From positions 239,360-303,359 of the forward strand of contig CAJOIT010000002.1 in NCBI GenBank assembly GCA_905234755.1: 64,000 nucleotides of DNA, given 5' to 3'. The first letter of the stretch is position 1, and each line of letters begins with the position of its first letter. Made by a program: the position numbers and the translations under genes. The DNA is from an uncultured Bacteroidales bacterium. Its GTDB lineage: Bacteria > Bacteroidota > Bacteroidia > Bacteroidales > ML635J-15. Shown piece after piece: positions 48,625 to 58,329 of this stretch. A model generated the notes under the pieces. It did no database searches. It was given only the letters and a program-made list of their open reading frames with translations, and had not been told where the DNA came from.

Positions 48625-49317
48625 CTAATTAATTGTTTTTGTATCGATTTCTATTCCAGGACTCATTGTGCTTGAAAGGTAAACGCTCTTTACATAAGTT
48701 CCCTTAGCAGCAGCCGGCTTCAACTTGATGATAGTCTGGAGCAATTCGTTTGCGTTCTCGGCTATCTTGTTGGCTTCGAATGAAACCTTGCCGATACCAG
48801 CGTGAATGATACCAAACTTGTCAACCTTGAAGTCGATTTTACCCTTCTTTACATCCTCTACTGCCTTGCCAACTTCCATAGTAACGGTTCCGGTCTTTGG
48901 GTTTGGCATCAAGCCTCTAGGACCTAATATTCTACCCAACTTACCGATTTTTGCCATTACCATAGGCATGGTGATGATGATGTCAACATCGGTCCAACCA
49001 CCTTGGATCTTCTCGATATAGTCATCAAGACCTACATAGTCGGCTCCTGCATTCTTGGCTTCCTGTTCCTTGTCGGGAGTACACAACACCAACACGCGAA
49101 CCTGCTTACCGGTTCCGTGAGGCAAAGTGGTGATACCCCTTACCATCTGGTTGGCCTTACGAGGGTCAACACCAAGGCGAACATCCAAGTCAACAGATGC
49201 ATCGAACTTTGTGTAAGTTATTTCCTTCACCAATTTAGCAGCTTCCTGAAGATCGTACTTCTTGCCATTTTCTATTTTAGACAAAGCAACTTTTCTTTTC
49301 TTACTAATTTTTGTCAT
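48625..49317 (-). CDS. rplA: 50S ribosomal protein L1
   Basis: 230 residues. L1-stalk protein with [36 protein letters not shown] and a C-terminal [14 protein letters not shown]. It lies 17 bp after rplK in the standard rplKA order; L1 represses this pair in many bacteria. Confidence 0.97.
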   Translation of the reverse strand: MTKISKKRKVALSKIENGKKYDLQEAAKLVKEITYTKFDASVDLDVRLGVDPRKANQMVRGITTLPHGTGKQVRVLVLCTPDKEQEAKNAGADYVGLDDYIEKIQGGWTDVDIIITMPMVMAKIGKLGRILGPRGLMPNPKTGTVTMEVGKAVEDVKKGKIDFKVDKFGIIHAGIGKVSFEANKIAENANELLQTIIKLKPAAAKGTYVKSVYLSSTMSPGIEIDTKTIN

Positions 49318-49334
49318 TTCAAAAAGTACTTAAA

Positions 49335-49784
49335 TTATTTCTTAATTGGAGATTCGCCCTTAACTGCGATTCCCATACTTCTAGCGGTTCCTGCAACCAT
49401 GCTCATTGCCGAGTCGATTGTGAAAGCGTTCATGTCAACCATCTTTCCTTCGGCGATAGTCTTCACCTGATCCCAGGTGATTGAGCCGACCTTCGAACGG
49501 TTAGGTTCTGACGAACCCTTCTTAACCTTTGCAACTTCCATCAACTGTACGGCAACCGGAGGAGTCTTTACTACGAAGTCAAAGGACTTGTCACTATAAT
49601 AAGTGATGACAACTGGCAATACCTTGCCTGCTGTCTGCGGAGTCTGGGTTCTGCCGTTGAATTGCTTGCAGAACTCCATAATGTTCAAACCCTTCGAACC
49701 CAAAGCTGGACCTACCGGAGGAGCGGGATTTGCAGCCCCACCTTTAATTTGCAGTTTAATAAAACCGCCAATCTGTTTTGCCAT
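49335..49784 (-). CDS. rplK: 50S ribosomal protein L11
   Basis: 149 residues. N-terminal domain with the proline-rich [21 protein letters not shown], and a C-terminal rRNA-binding domain with [20 protein letters not shown] and [12 protein letters not shown]. It forms the GTPase-associated centre. Confidence 0.97.
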   Translation of the reverse strand: MAKQIGGFIKLQIKGGAANPAPPVGPALGSKGLNIMEFCKQFNGRTQTPQTAGKVLPVVITYYSDKSFDFVVKTPPVAVQLMEVAKVKKGSSEPNRSKVGSITWDQVKTIAEGKMVDMNAFTIDSAMSMVAGTARSMGIAVKGESPIKK

Positions 49785-49807
49785 AACTTTTCCGTTATTA
49801 CTTTAGA

Positions 49808-50353
49808 TTACTCTTTTTCGACTTGCATGAATCGAAGTTCAATTGGGGTCTTCCTACCAAAGATGGTTACCATAACCTTCAATTTCTTCCTCTCATCATA
49901 CACTTCTTCAATAACACCACTGAAACCGTTGAACGGTCCGTCGGTAACCTTTACTGCTTCGCCAACAAAGAATGGCACGCTGACCTCGTCGGCGTTTTCC
50001 GACAACTCGTCAACCTTACCAAGAATCCTTGCAGCCTCGTCGTTTCTCAAAGGTACTGCCTTTCCGTCTTTGGTTCCAAGAAAACCTATCACACCGGACA
50101 CATTCTTTATCACATGCTCTACCTCACCATCGAGGGCTGCATAGATAAGAATATAACCCGGGAAGAAATTTCTTTCCTTGTGAACCGGCTTTCCGTTTCT
50201 AACTTGATAAACTTTTTCAGTTGGAATTAGTACCTGCGGAACTTGTTCGGTGAGATTGCGGTGCTGGATTTCGCTTTCGAGATATTCCTTTACCTTCTTC
50301 TCCTTACCGCTCAATGCGCGTACCACATACCATTTCTTAGAAACTTCTGTCAT
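49808..50353 (-). CDS. nusG: Transcription termination/antitermination factor NusG
   Basis: 181 residues. N-terminal NGN domain (KKWYVVRALSGKEKKVKEYL, FFPGYILIYA) and C-terminal KOW domain (GEAVKVTDGPFNGFSGVIEE). It binds the RNA polymerase clamp and couples it to Rho or S10. Standard place after secE. Confidence 0.97.
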   Translation of the reverse strand: MTEVSKKWYVVRALSGKEKKVKEYLESEIQHRNLTEQVPQVLIPTEKVYQVRNGKPVHKERNFFPGYILIYAALDGEVEHVIKNVSGVIGFLGTKDGKAVPLRNDEAARILGKVDELSENADEVSVPFFVGEAVKVTDGPFNGFSGVIEEVYDERKKLKVMVTIFGRKTPIELRFMQVEKE

Positions 50354-50376
50354 AACTCCAAACTAAAAAAAATGGT

Positions 50377-50571
50377 TTAATAAAATAACCCGTAAACCCA
50401 TTCCAACAGACCTTTGAAAGCAAAGTCCATCACAAAGATTACGAGGGCAAATATTAAGGAAGCAACCATTACCACTATTGCACTACTTTGAAGTTCTGAC
50501 CACTTCGGCCAGGTAACTTTCCTTACCAACTCATCGTATACGTTGGCGAAATATGCTTTTATCTTCTTCAT
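50377..50571 (-). CDS. secE: Preprotein translocase subunit SecE
   Basis: 64 residues, the short single-helix form. An amphipathic N-terminal helix with DELVRKVTWPKWSELQSS (the conserved V.WP motif) is followed by one transmembrane helix. It clamps the SecY channel. Confidence 0.95.
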   Translation of the reverse strand: MKKIKAYFANVYDELVRKVTWPKWSELQSSAIVVMVASLIFALVIFVMDFAFKGLLEWVYGLFY

Positions 50572-50596
50572 TATAGCGTTTATTTCTTCTTTTTTG

Positions 50597-50669
50597 CACG
50601 GGTAGAGAGGCTCGAACTCCCGACACCTAGTTTTGGAGACTAGTGCTCTACCAACTGAGCTACACCCGT
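50597..50669 (-). tRNA. trnW: tRNA-Trp (CCA)
   Basis: 73 nt. Acceptor ACGGGTG/TACCCGT, D-arm GCTC...GAGC and T-arm GTTCGAGCC. The anticodon loop CTCCAAA gives CCA. Lies between secE and tuf. Confidence 0.97.
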
Positions 50670-50717
50670 ATTACAAAGTGACGGGAGAAACTCCCATCAC
50701 TTTATGTAAATCATTAA

Positions 50718-51905
50718 TTATTCAACGATTTCGGTAATCTGACCAGCACCAACTGTTCTACCACCTTCGCGGATTGCGAAACGGAGACCAACGTTCAATG
50801 CTACCGGGTAGATCAAAGTTACATCGATAGTAACATTATCACCAGGCATTACCATTTCGGTTCCTTCTGGAAGAGCGATTTCACCAGTGATATCCAAAGT
50901 TCTCAAGAAGAACTGAGGACGGTAGTGGTTCTGGAATGGAGTGTGACGTCCACCTTCTTCCTTAGTAAGAACGTAAACTTCTGCCTTGAAGTGAGTGTGC
51001 GGATGGATTGAACCAGGAGCAGCGATAACTTCACCTCTCTTAACTTCGTCCTTGTCGATACCACGGAGCAACAAACCTACGTTGTCACCAGCTTCGCCTT
51101 CGTCGAGGAGCTTACGGAACATTTCAACACCGGTAACTGTTGTGTCCTTGAATTCGTCGCTCAAACCAACGATCTGAACCTTATCACCAACATGGATAAC
51201 ACCAGTTTCGATACGGCCGGTAGCAACTGTACCACGACCTGTGATTGAGAATACGTCTTCAACAGGCATCAAGAACGGCTTTTCGTTTTCACGCTTTGGC
51301 AATGGAATCCATGTGTCAACAGCATCCATAAGTTCTTGTACCTTTTCTTCCCACTGAGGTTCGCCATTCAAAGCACCAAGTGCAGAACCACGGATAACAG
51401 GAGTATTGTCACCGTCGAAATCATACTTGGTAAGAAGGTCGCGAACTTCCATTTCTACGAGGTCGAGCAACTCAGGGTCGTCAACCATATCGCACTTATT
51501 CAGGAAAACAACCATCTTAGGTACGTTAACCTGCTTTGCAAGAAGTACGTGTTCGTTTGTCTGGGGCATAGGACCGTCAGTTGCAGCAACTACCAAGATA
51601 GCACCGTCCATCTGAGCAGCACCAGTAACCATGTTCTTTACATAGTCGGCGTGACCTGGGCAGTCAACGTGTGCATAGTGGCGGGTTTCGGTCTGGTATT
51701 CAACGTGTGCAGTGTTGATGGTTATACCTCTTTCCTTTTCTTCTGGAGCGTTGTCAATAGAATCGAAGCTCTTTACTTCTGACAAGCCCTTCTTTGCCAA
51801 TACATTTGTAATAGCAGATGTTAATGTGGTCTTACCGTGGTCAACGTGTCCAATGGTACCAATGTTAACGTGCGGTTTAGTCCTTTCAAATTTCTCTTTA
51901 GCCAT
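50718..51905 (-). CDS. tuf: Elongation factor Tu
   Basis: 395 residues. It delivers aminoacyl-tRNA to the ribosome. Motifs GHVDHGKTT (P-loop), [12 protein letters not shown] (G3), NKCDMVD (G4) and GSALGAL (G5) are intact, followed by beta-barrel domains II and III. It sits inside the tRNA cluster in the same arrangement as tufB of proteobacteria. Confidence 0.98.
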   Translation of the reverse strand: MAKEKFERTKPHVNIGTIGHVDHGKTTLTSAITNVLAKKGLSEVKSFDSIDNAPEEKERGITINTAHVEYQTETRHYAHVDCPGHADYVKNMVTGAAQMDGAILVVAATDGPMPQTNEHVLLAKQVNVPKMVVFLNKCDMVDDPELLDLVEMEVRDLLTKYDFDGDNTPVIRGSALGALNGEPQWEEKVQELMDAVDTWIPLPKRENEKPFLMPVEDVFSITGRGTVATGRIETGVIHVGDKVQIVGLSDEFKDTTVTGVEMFRKLLDEGEAGDNVGLLLRGIDKDEVKRGEVIAAPGSIHPHTHFKAEVYVLTKEEGGRHTPFQNHYRPQFFLRTLDITGEIALPEGTEMVMPGDNVTIDVTLIYPVALNVGLRFAIREGGRTVGAGQITEIVE

Positions 51906-51984
51906 GACTTCAAATTTATTTAATGATATTACTTAAATTATTTCTCTTTTACCAATTATACCTATTAATATATACAAAAAAAAG

Positions 51985-52056
<72 letters not shown>

Positions 52057-52061
52057 TTTTC

Positions 52062-52135
<74 letters not shown>

Positions 52136-52151
52136 ACTTTCTTCCTTGTAG

Positions 52152-52234
52152 TGGGGAGAGAAGGATTCGAACCTCCGAAGTCTTACGACAACAGATTTAC
52201 AGTCTGCTCCAGTTGGCCACTTTGGTATCTCCCC
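52152..52234 (-). tRNA. trnY: tRNA-Tyr (GTA)
   Basis: 83 nt, class II with a long variable arm (GTCGTAAGAC). Acceptor GGGGAGA/TCTCCCC, anticodon loop CTGTAAA giving GTA. Confidence 0.97.
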
Positions 52235-52247
52235 AGACCATTTTTCG

Positions 52248-52319
52248 AGCCGATGAACGGATTTGAACCGCCGACCGGCTGATTACAAATCAGCTGCTCT
52301 ACCGCTGAGCTACATCGGC
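52248..52319 (-). tRNA. trnT: tRNA-Thr (TGT)
   Basis: 72 nt. Acceptor GCCGATG/CATCGGC, anticodon stem CTGAT/ATCAG around TTTGTAA giving TGT. First gene of the tRNA-tuf transcript. Confidence 0.97.
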
Positions 52320-52320
52320 T

Positions 52321-52397
52321 AAAAAATAATCATCAACACTTTTAAAGATCGTTTTTACTCCCTCGAAAGGGACTGCAAATATAGATGATTATTTTTT
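52321..52397. repeat. 14-bp perfect inverted repeat around the tRNA-tuf start site
   Basis: AAAAAATAATCATC (52321-52334) and its exact reverse complement (52384-52397) flank a 49-bp centre. One arm fills most of the promoter spacer and the other lies just before the first tRNA. Confidence 0.7.
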
Positions 52398-52406
52398 ACT
52401 GACAAA
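52376..52406 (-). promoter_or_regulatory. Perfect promoter of the tRNA-tuf-secE-rpl-rpo block
   Basis: TATATTTG (52376-52383) and TTTG (52403-52406) are exactly 19 bp apart. A small TCCCT-CGAA-AGGGA hairpin lies right after the start site, within the leader. Confidence 0.8.
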
Positions 52407-52422
52407 ATTTTTTTTATTTTTT

Positions 52423-52722
52423 TTAATCACGCTGTTTTTCCTTTGCCTTTACTAGCTGTTTTTTCAACGCATCTACCGATAAATCAACGGCTTCCTCGAA
52501 AGTTTTGCACTGGCGTTTTGCGAACAGACCTGTCAATTTTGGCACTTCGAGACTAACTTCTGCTATCTTATTTTCGTTAGTTTCCGACTTGTCGAGGCGT
52601 AAAATAACTTCTGCGCTCAAAATATTGTCAGCCATCTGCGACAATTTACCAACTTTTTTATCAACATAATCCAATAATTTCTGGTCAGCGTCAAACTGAA
52701 CCGACTGTACTTTTACGTTCAT
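52423..52722 (-). CDS. hpf: Ribosome hibernation promoting factor
   Basis: 99 residues, short-form HPF/YfiA. It binds the decoding centre of 30S and inactivates ribosomes in stationary phase. The beta-alpha-beta-beta-beta-alpha pattern VKVQSVQFDADQKLLDYVDK, AEVILRLDKSE, IAEVSLEVPK and FEEAVDLSVDALKKQLVKAK is typical. No long C-terminal dimerisation domain. It follows xerC by 18 bp. Confidence 0.9.
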   Translation of the reverse strand: MNVKVQSVQFDADQKLLDYVDKKVGKLSQMADNILSAEVILRLDKSETNENKIAEVSLEVPKLTGLFAKRQCKTFEEAVDLSVDALKKQLVKAKEKQRD

Positions 52723-52740
52723 TTCTTTTCCCTTTCATTT

Positions 52741-53631
52741 TTATGCTCGTGGATGAGCTTGTTTATAAACTGTTTTTAATTTCTCGAATGTATTGTGCGT
52801 ATATACTTGCGTTGCCGACAGGCTTGCATGTCCAAGCAACTCCTTGATTGCATTCAGATCTGCACCGTTGTTTAGCATTTGGGTAGCAAAGGTGTGACGA
52901 AGTACATGCGGGCTTTTCTTGTCGATGGTTGTCACCTGCCCCAAATACTGCGTCACTTTCCGATAGACGAACTTCGCATACAACTTCTCTCCCTTATCAG
53001 TAACTAGAAGCCACGCCTGAGAACTAACATCAAAACCCTGCTGCTTTTTCGACTCAAGATACTCGTTATACCTATTTATTATATAGTCGTTCAACGGACA
53101 GATTCTTTCCTTGCTTCTTTTACCGAAAACTTTCACCTGACGTTCGGCCGACATAAAGTCGAGATGCTTGAGATTGATTAGTTCCGAAAGACGCATTCCG
53201 GTAGCATAGAAAAGTTCCACCATAAATTCGTCGCGCTTGCCGGCAAAATCATCGGAATAAAAGTCATTTGTCGTCATCTTATCCATATCGTTTTCGGCGA
53301 CGAACTCCGGCAATCGTTTGCTAATTTTCTGACTTGAAATCTTTGCCAATGGATTTTTATCCATCTTGCCGACCTTTTTCAAATAAGTTGCGAATGCTTT
53401 CAGGCTCGACAGCTTGCGATTGATGCTTCGCGATGACAAACCGTTTTCCTTCAGGCTCATCATCCACATCCTTACATTTCTGTCTGTAAAATATTCGGAG
53501 CAAGATGTTGACTTTGAGTTACCACAAATAAAATCACGAAACTGAAGCAAATCAGTTTCGTAAGATTTTACAGTGTGCTCGGAACTTCTACGTTCGAGCC
53601 TCAAATATTCCGTGAACATCTTTATTTCCAT
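52741..53631 (-). CDS. xerC: Tyrosine recombinase of the XerC/XerD type
   Basis: 296 residues from the ATG at 53631, which has a GGAG 7 bp upstream; a longer reading would use a TTG at 53661. N-terminal SAM-like DNA-binding domain (MFTEYLRLERRSSEHTVKSY), then the catalytic domain with Arg in YATGMRLSELINL, HVLRHTFATQML (His-x-x-Arg), LGHASL (His) and the nucleophile Tyr in ATQVYTHNTF. It resolves chromosome dimers at dif with a partner. Position between rpsU and hpf is conserved in the phylum, so this is a housekeeping recombinase, not a phage integrase. Confidence 0.92.
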   Translation of the reverse strand: MEIKMFTEYLRLERRSSEHTVKSYETDLLQFRDFICGNSKSTSCSEYFTDRNVRMWMMSLKENGLSSRSINRKLSSLKAFATYLKKVGKMDKNPLAKISSQKISKRLPEFVAENDMDKMTTNDFYSDDFAGKRDEFMVELFYATGMRLSELINLKHLDFMSAERQVKVFGKRSKERICPLNDYIINRYNEYLESKKQQGFDVSSQAWLLVTDKGEKLYAKFVYRKVTQYLGQVTTIDKKSPHVLRHTFATQMLNNGADLNAIKELLGHASLSATQVYTHNTFEKLKTVYKQAHPRA

Positions 53632-53694
53632 TTGCCATCTCCAATTCTTACGGAGAAGCAAATTTAAGAAATAAAAATGAAAACAAAAATATTT

Positions 53695-53892
53695 TTAATT
53701 ATTTTCCTGCATGCTCTGCAATTTCTGTACATAAATTGCATGGAGCTTCTGCTGACGCTTAATAACAGACTGCTTGTCAAACTGCTGACGAGCTCTTAAT
53801 TCCTTTACTACGCCAGTCTTTTCAAATTTCCTTTTGAATTTCTTCAAGGCTCTATCGATGTTTTCGCCTTCTTTTACAGGTACAATAATCAT
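53695..53892 (-). CDS. rpsU: 30S ribosomal protein S21
   Basis: 65 residues: VPVKEGENIDRALKKFKRKF is the conserved start, followed by a basic helical tail. S21 is needed for initiation. In Bacteroidota it helps sequester the anti-Shine-Dalgarno sequence, which fits the scarcity of good ribosome-binding sites in this window. First gene of the rpsU-xerC-hpf run. Confidence 0.95.
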   Translation of the reverse strand: MIIVPVKEGENIDRALKKFKRKFEKTGVVKELRARQQFDKQSVIKRQQKLHAIYVQKLQSMQENN

Positions 53893-53941
53893 TTCGTTAT
53901 CTTTTTAATTTTTAAATTATGTTTCTTAAAATTTTGGACTG

Positions 53942-53972
53942 CAAAAGTACACATAAAATCAATACCGACAAA
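53942..53972 (-). promoter_or_regulatory. Perfect promoter of rpsU-xerC-hpf
   Basis: TACTTTTG (53942-53949) and TTTG (53969-53972) on the minus strand with exactly 19 bp between them, 50 bp before the rpsU start. Confidence 0.75.
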
Positions 53973-54097
53973 TTTTTTTGAACGATTTTGCAGATTTTTT
54001 ATTCTTTGTTTTACAACAAGTTACGAAAGCGATGTTAATTTCTGTGCTATAATCGGCATTATTTTGCAGTAAACGCAACCTCTGATGCTACCATTTG

Positions 54098-55786
54098 CTA
54101 ATTGTCGCGGACACAGCGGACAGGTTTAGCGACACCATTTACATAATAACCAGGCACTAGGTTATCTATATAAATCATACCGCTAAAAATATAACCAATA
54201 TTCACATTTTCTAACCATATTCCGTCATTATCAGCTACATTTGTTGATGTCCAATATCTCACACTACTACCAAAACCATGAAATCCATGTTGGTCTCCTC
54301 CTCCATGATACATATAATATCCAGTAGGAACAGCATTAAAACAACTAGCGCCAAAATTAACATCATTAACATACAACTGATCGGCACTTGTCCAAAGTTC
54401 TGGATGTCCTGCTAATTGTGGAGAAGTTATAGTCCTATCGAACATATCTATCAGTTGCTGCCACTCACCGCTACTTGGCAAATGCCATCCATACGGACAA
54501 ACACCACGCAATCCGCTCGGTATTTGTGAAGATGTAACAGTTCCATCCAATGCTGCTGCCGCATCATACAGATAACCATATATGGCAACATTTGTGCTAT
54601 CGTTATTTGGATATGCTACATATTGGTCTGTTTCGGCCCATGGTATTTGACATTCATTATACAATAGAAGATTCCCTTTATAACGCAAATTTTCAGCCAA
54701 CCATGTCTGCTCCCCAATAGTAACCGTAGCATAAATATTTCCATCGCGAGAATCAGTAAAAGTACCAGTTATGCAATTATCAGGATCTGTAGCCGTAATA
54801 AACGAAAGAGTCCTGCCGTATACGGTTGCAACCGAATTTGAAGCAAAAGCCTTGTAATAATACTTTGTAAACGACTGCAAACCAGATACTTCATAAATAA
54901 ATTCTCCTGTACCAATGCCAATTGCTACCGAATCTGTCATATTATGCTCATCAGCACCATATATGAAACCACAAGTCGCAGGGGCGCCATTATTATAACA
55001 CAACACCCCAAATATAGTCGCGCTATTGGAAGTCAAATTACGATAACCAGATGTACTAACTACTGGTGCGACAATCGCTGGCGGATTAGATATATGTTCT
55101 AATGTGCCATTTATAGTATAATACAGCGAATCAACATACAACTTTGTTACCGCATCAGCAGAACCAATAGGATTAGCAAGCCCAGAAATTCTTCTGCCAT
55201 CGGCCGAATTGCTACTCGAAAGCACATCCGACAAAGATGGAGTCGGAAGCCCAACATAATATATGCTATCCAAAGTCACTGGCATAAATGTTTCTGCATT
55301 GTCCCGATAAACTAACACATCTCCATCTTGTACATTGCCAACATAAAAATTTATATTCGACAGTTTCTCTGCCTTCCTCGATACCAATGCGTAATAGTTG
55401 CTTGCTATTTCCTTAGTACCCAAATTCACATAATCGCCATCGGTTCTATATTCCACCCGCATCCACATATTGCCTTGATGCCAAGGAATGCCAGCAAAAG
55501 GAATATTAAGCGCACCATTGCAACCACAGGTATATTCGCCACGATTAAGTTGTATATAGACAAAACCATTGGCATCGGTAACCGCATTATGTTCGGCACA
55601 ATATACTACAGTGCCATATTGTCCTCCGGCAATGAATGAAATTTTTACAGTTACTGGAGTATTTACGAGCAGTACGCTGTCGGCATCGCGAACGATTGCC
55701 GAAAAATTCACAGTCTGCGGAACTAATTGCGCAAACGAAGCAACAGCAACCGTTATTATTATCATTAACAAAACTATTTTTCTCAT
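54098..55786 (-). CDS. Secreted protein: fibre-type N-domain, FN3-like domain, FISUMP domain
   Basis: 562 residues. Signal peptide ending SFAQ. Residues ~20-160 are the Bacteroidota 'VPQTVNFSAIVRD...' domain (compare GxxYQAVxRDxxG in surface proteins), shared with the next two genes. A linker of ~70 residues (SLSDVLSSSNSADGRRISGL) is shared too. Residues ~245-335 look like an FN3 domain (SGYRNLTSNSATIFGVLCYN...YYYKAFASNS). The last ~220 residues are a FISUMP domain (GNIYATVTIGEQTWLAENLR, GVCPYGWHLPSSGEWQQL, VRCVRDN). No T9SS tail is visible. Function unknown; the last gene of the four-gene operon. Confidence 0.8.
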   Translation of the reverse strand: MRKIVLLMIIITVAVASFAQLVPQTVNFSAIVRDADSVLLVNTPVTVKISFIAGGQYGTVVYCAEHNAVTDANGFVYIQLNRGEYTCGCNGALNIPFAGIPWHQGNMWMRVEYRTDGDYVNLGTKEIASNYYALVSRKAEKLSNINFYVGNVQDGDVLVYRDNAETFMPVTLDSIYYVGLPTPSLSDVLSSSNSADGRRISGLANPIGSADAVTKLYVDSLYYTINGTLEHISNPPAIVAPVVSTSGYRNLTSNSATIFGVLCYNNGAPATCGFIYGADEHNMTDSVAIGIGTGEFIYEVSGLQSFTKYYYKAFASNSVATVYGRTLSFITATDPDNCITGTFTDSRDGNIYATVTIGEQTWLAENLRYKGNLLLYNECQIPWAETDQYVAYPNNDSTNVAIYGYLYDAAAALDGTVTSSQIPSGLRGVCPYGWHLPSSGEWQQLIDMFDRTITSPQLAGHPELWTSADQLYVNDVNFGASCFNAVPTGYYMYHGGGDQHGFHGFGSSVRYWTSTNVADNDGIWLENVNIGYIFSGMIYIDNLVPGYYVNGVAKPVRCVRDN

Positions 55787-55821
55787 ACAATAATCTATAT
55801 TATTAAAATAAAATTACACCA

Positions 55822-57123
55822 TTACTCTTCCAGATGATAAACAGGACGTACAAGACAACCAGCGACATGATTATATTGACTTGATATTTGTAATTTATCA
55901 AACCCCAATACATAAGGTGCATTTGGATTAGTCCCTGCCGTTAGGTGCGAGCAATTGGTTTTAGACCAGTAAAGAGCATCATTGTATGTATTGCTAACAC
56001 TTTGTTTCATAAAAATAGGACCTCCATCATATCGATGCTCATAATACGGAAGAAAAATGCTATTCCCATTAAGACTTCTGACCATATAACCTTCAACTCC
56101 ATTTACCATTGTCCATCTCCATGCACAATAGGTTCTCAATTCCTCAAATTCAGTTTCGGTTGGCATACTCCAGCCTTCACCCCAATTAACTGTTGCCGCA
56201 TCCATTTCTGGTTGAAGCGGACTTGTGGCATTATTTGCGGTGTATGTTTCACTGGAATATTCATCCTTTGGTCTGGTTTCGCCCCAAGCATAATAATTGC
56301 CACAATCTTCGGGCCTTGATGCCCCAACATTGCAGGTCGCCCACATTGTACCGCTTGGTAATCCAAGATCAACATACTCGTGATTCCGATATACTCCATT
56401 GACACCTTCGCGACATACAGTTAGTGAACCTCCCAACGAATTGATTATGTTCACATACACATTTACTACAGAATCAAGATATGACTTTGAAACGGCATCA
56501 TGAACTTCAACTGGAATTGCAAGACCAGTAACCCTCCTTCCTTCTGCCGAAATTCCTGCATCAAGCACTTCCGCCAATCCCGAAACTTCGGGATCGTGTG
56601 CCAAAGTGAACGGCTCAAAACTGCGTGTATCTTCATTATAACTAAGCACATCACCATCTTGTACTCCTTCCACATAAAAACTCATATCTGTGAGTTCTAA
56701 TGTCTTATCCGCGACAAACGCATAAATTGCAGATGCCAATTCCAGTCTTCCCAGCAATAAAAAATCGCCAATTGTATTGGTTCTGTATTCCACCTGCATC
56801 CAATAGTCACCATTCTCCCATGGTATATCCTCGAACGACAAAACTGATGCTCCATTACAACCGCACGATAGCACATCACGGTTCAGTTTAACCGTCATAC
56901 TTCCCATCGAATTTGTCGCAGTCCTATGTACTGCACAATATACAGGAGTTCCATACTGCCCGCCTTCAAGAAATGTCAGCCTTACATCTATCGGAGAATT
57001 TGCAATAATCTCATTGTCTGAATTTCGAACAACTGCCGAAAAAACAACAGTCTGCGGGACTTCCTGTGACATAATTGAAGATACTATAACTAGGAAAAAT
57101 ATTAAAAACGAAAACCTATTCAT
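55822..57123 (-). CDS. Secreted protein: shared fibre-type N-domain plus FISUMP-like C-domain
   Basis: 433 residues from the ATG at 57123; a TTG at 57141 would extend it into the upstream gene. Signal peptide MNRFSFLIFFLVIVSSIMSQ. N-domain QTVVFSAVVRNSDNEIIANS through a VLSYNEDTRSFEPFT strand, linker LAEVLDAGISAEGRRVTGLA, then the C-domain YVDLGLPSGTMWATCNVGAS, YYAWGETRPKD, WGEGWSMPTETEFEELRTYC, a FISUMP relative common in Prevotella and Bacteroides. It is a paralogue of both neighbours. Cys pairs such as CGCNG are conserved between this copy and the 54098 copy only. Confidence 0.8.
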   Translation of the reverse strand: MNRFSFLIFFLVIVSSIMSQEVPQTVVFSAVVRNSDNEIIANSPIDVRLTFLEGGQYGTPVYCAVHRTATNSMGSMTVKLNRDVLSCGCNGASVLSFEDIPWENGDYWMQVEYRTNTIGDFLLLGRLELASAIYAFVADKTLELTDMSFYVEGVQDGDVLSYNEDTRSFEPFTLAHDPEVSGLAEVLDAGISAEGRRVTGLAIPVEVHDAVSKSYLDSVVNVYVNIINSLGGSLTVCREGVNGVYRNHEYVDLGLPSGTMWATCNVGASRPEDCGNYYAWGETRPKDEYSSETYTANNATSPLQPEMDAATVNWGEGWSMPTETEFEELRTYCAWRWTMVNGVEGYMVRSLNGNSIFLPYYEHRYDGGPIFMKQSVSNTYNDALYWSKTNCSHLTAGTNPNAPYVLGFDKLQISSQYNHVAGCLVRPVYHLEE

Positions 57124-57137
57124 ATTCAAATACTTTA

Positions 57138-58322
57138 TCAATTATTATTTTCTGGTATAAAAACAGGCCTAATGGGGTAAGCAACATAAGCACCCACACC
57201 AACCATCACTTCTAGTAAATTACAAGTCCCTCTTAAAACATAATTCACAGAACTTGACCTAATATAAAAATAATCGCCACAATAATAATTTTCATTATTA
57301 TACACCGGAAAGAATATCGAACAGCCGTTTGGTCCAGTAACTATATAACCAAAATCATTCCATTCCCATAAACAATAAAACCTCAATTCGTCCATTTCTG
57401 CAATTGTTGGAATATGCCATCCTCCGCCCCAGAAAACCGAAGCCACATCGGCTTCAGGTGGCAAAAAATCGCCTTGCTCCCCCGTATATGTAGATGTACT
57501 ATAATTTGTATTAGGATAGATTTCTCCATAAGCATAAAAATCTCCTCTATCTTCCGGTGTTGCAGCACCTACATTGCATTTTGCCCACATAGTTCCGCTT
57601 GGAAGCCCAAGGTCAACATACTCGTGCCCATTGTACGAACAATTTATATTAGTAATTGCAGTCACAATCCTATGATAAACAGAATCTGCATATTCCTTGG
57701 TTACAATATCATTTGGATCAACTGGAGCTGCAAGATTGGATATGTTCATTCCGCCTGCATCATTTCCTGCCTCAAGCACTGTCGACAAGGCAGGTGCTCT
57801 GGGAGGAGTCAATGCTTGCGCTTCAAATCTGCCAGTTTCCGAATTATATACCAAAGCATCGCCATCCTCAGGATTCTCGACATAAAAATCAATTCCTTCG
57901 AGTTTGTTCGCCTTGCCTGCCATAAATGAATAGAAATTGCTGGTGAGTTCAAGCACGCCCCAAGTCCTATAATCATTCATATCGTCGGTTTTGTAATCAA
58001 CCTTAAGCCAATAATCACCATTTTTCCACGGAATATTTGCAAATGTATATGCTCCACTCGATGTCATACCCCTATTTAGCAGAAACGAAACAAAACCATT
58101 AGAGTTGGTCGTTTCCGTCTTTTCGGTAACATATATTGCCTGACCTTCGGCACTACCTTCAAGAAATGACAACCTCAACCTTACTTGTGTATCTGCCATA
58201 ATATTGCCGGTGGTATCGCGCAAAACTGCCGAAAAATTGACGGTCTGCGGAACATTCTGGGCAGATAATGCAACAACAGCCAGCACAAATATGAACGATA
58301 TCGCTATTCTCTTCATAATCAT
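57138..58322 (-). CDS. Secreted protein: shared fibre-type N-domain plus FISUMP-like C-domain
   Basis: 394 residues (ATG 58322, or 58316 two codons on). Signal peptide KRIAISFIFVLAVVALSAQ. N-domain VPQTVNFSAVLRDTTGNIMA through DGDALVYNSETGRFEAQAL, linker LSTVLEAGNDAGGMNISNLA, and C-domain YVDLGLPSGTMWAKCNVGAA, DFYAYGEIYPN, WGGGWHIPTIAEMDELRFYC. The C-domain is closest to that of the 55822 gene. It lies 7 bp after the small T9SS cargo gene, so the four genes probably form one transcript. Confidence 0.8.
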   Translation of the reverse strand: MIMKRIAISFIFVLAVVALSAQNVPQTVNFSAVLRDTTGNIMADTQVRLRLSFLEGSAEGQAIYVTEKTETTNSNGFVSFLLNRGMTSSGAYTFANIPWKNGDYWLKVDYKTDDMNDYRTWGVLELTSNFYSFMAGKANKLEGIDFYVENPEDGDALVYNSETGRFEAQALTPPRAPALSTVLEAGNDAGGMNISNLAAPVDPNDIVTKEYADSVYHRIVTAITNINCSYNGHEYVDLGLPSGTMWAKCNVGAATPEDRGDFYAYGEIYPNTNYSTSTYTGEQGDFLPPEADVASVFWGGGWHIPTIAEMDELRFYCLWEWNDFGYIVTGPNGCSIFFPVYNNENYYCGDYFYIRSSSVNYVLRGTCNLLEVMVGVGAYVAYPIRPVFIPENNN

Positions 58323-58329
58323 TTATTTT

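Noticed and set aside
51911..51918. Separate tuf promoter
   Set aside because: TAAATTTG is present, but no -33 element is found and the leader would be only a few bases; tuf is better explained by the tRNA promoter.
52741..53631. Phage or element integrase
   Set aside because: The recombinase lies in the conserved rpsU-xerC-hpf order and has no attachment site or mobile genes around it.
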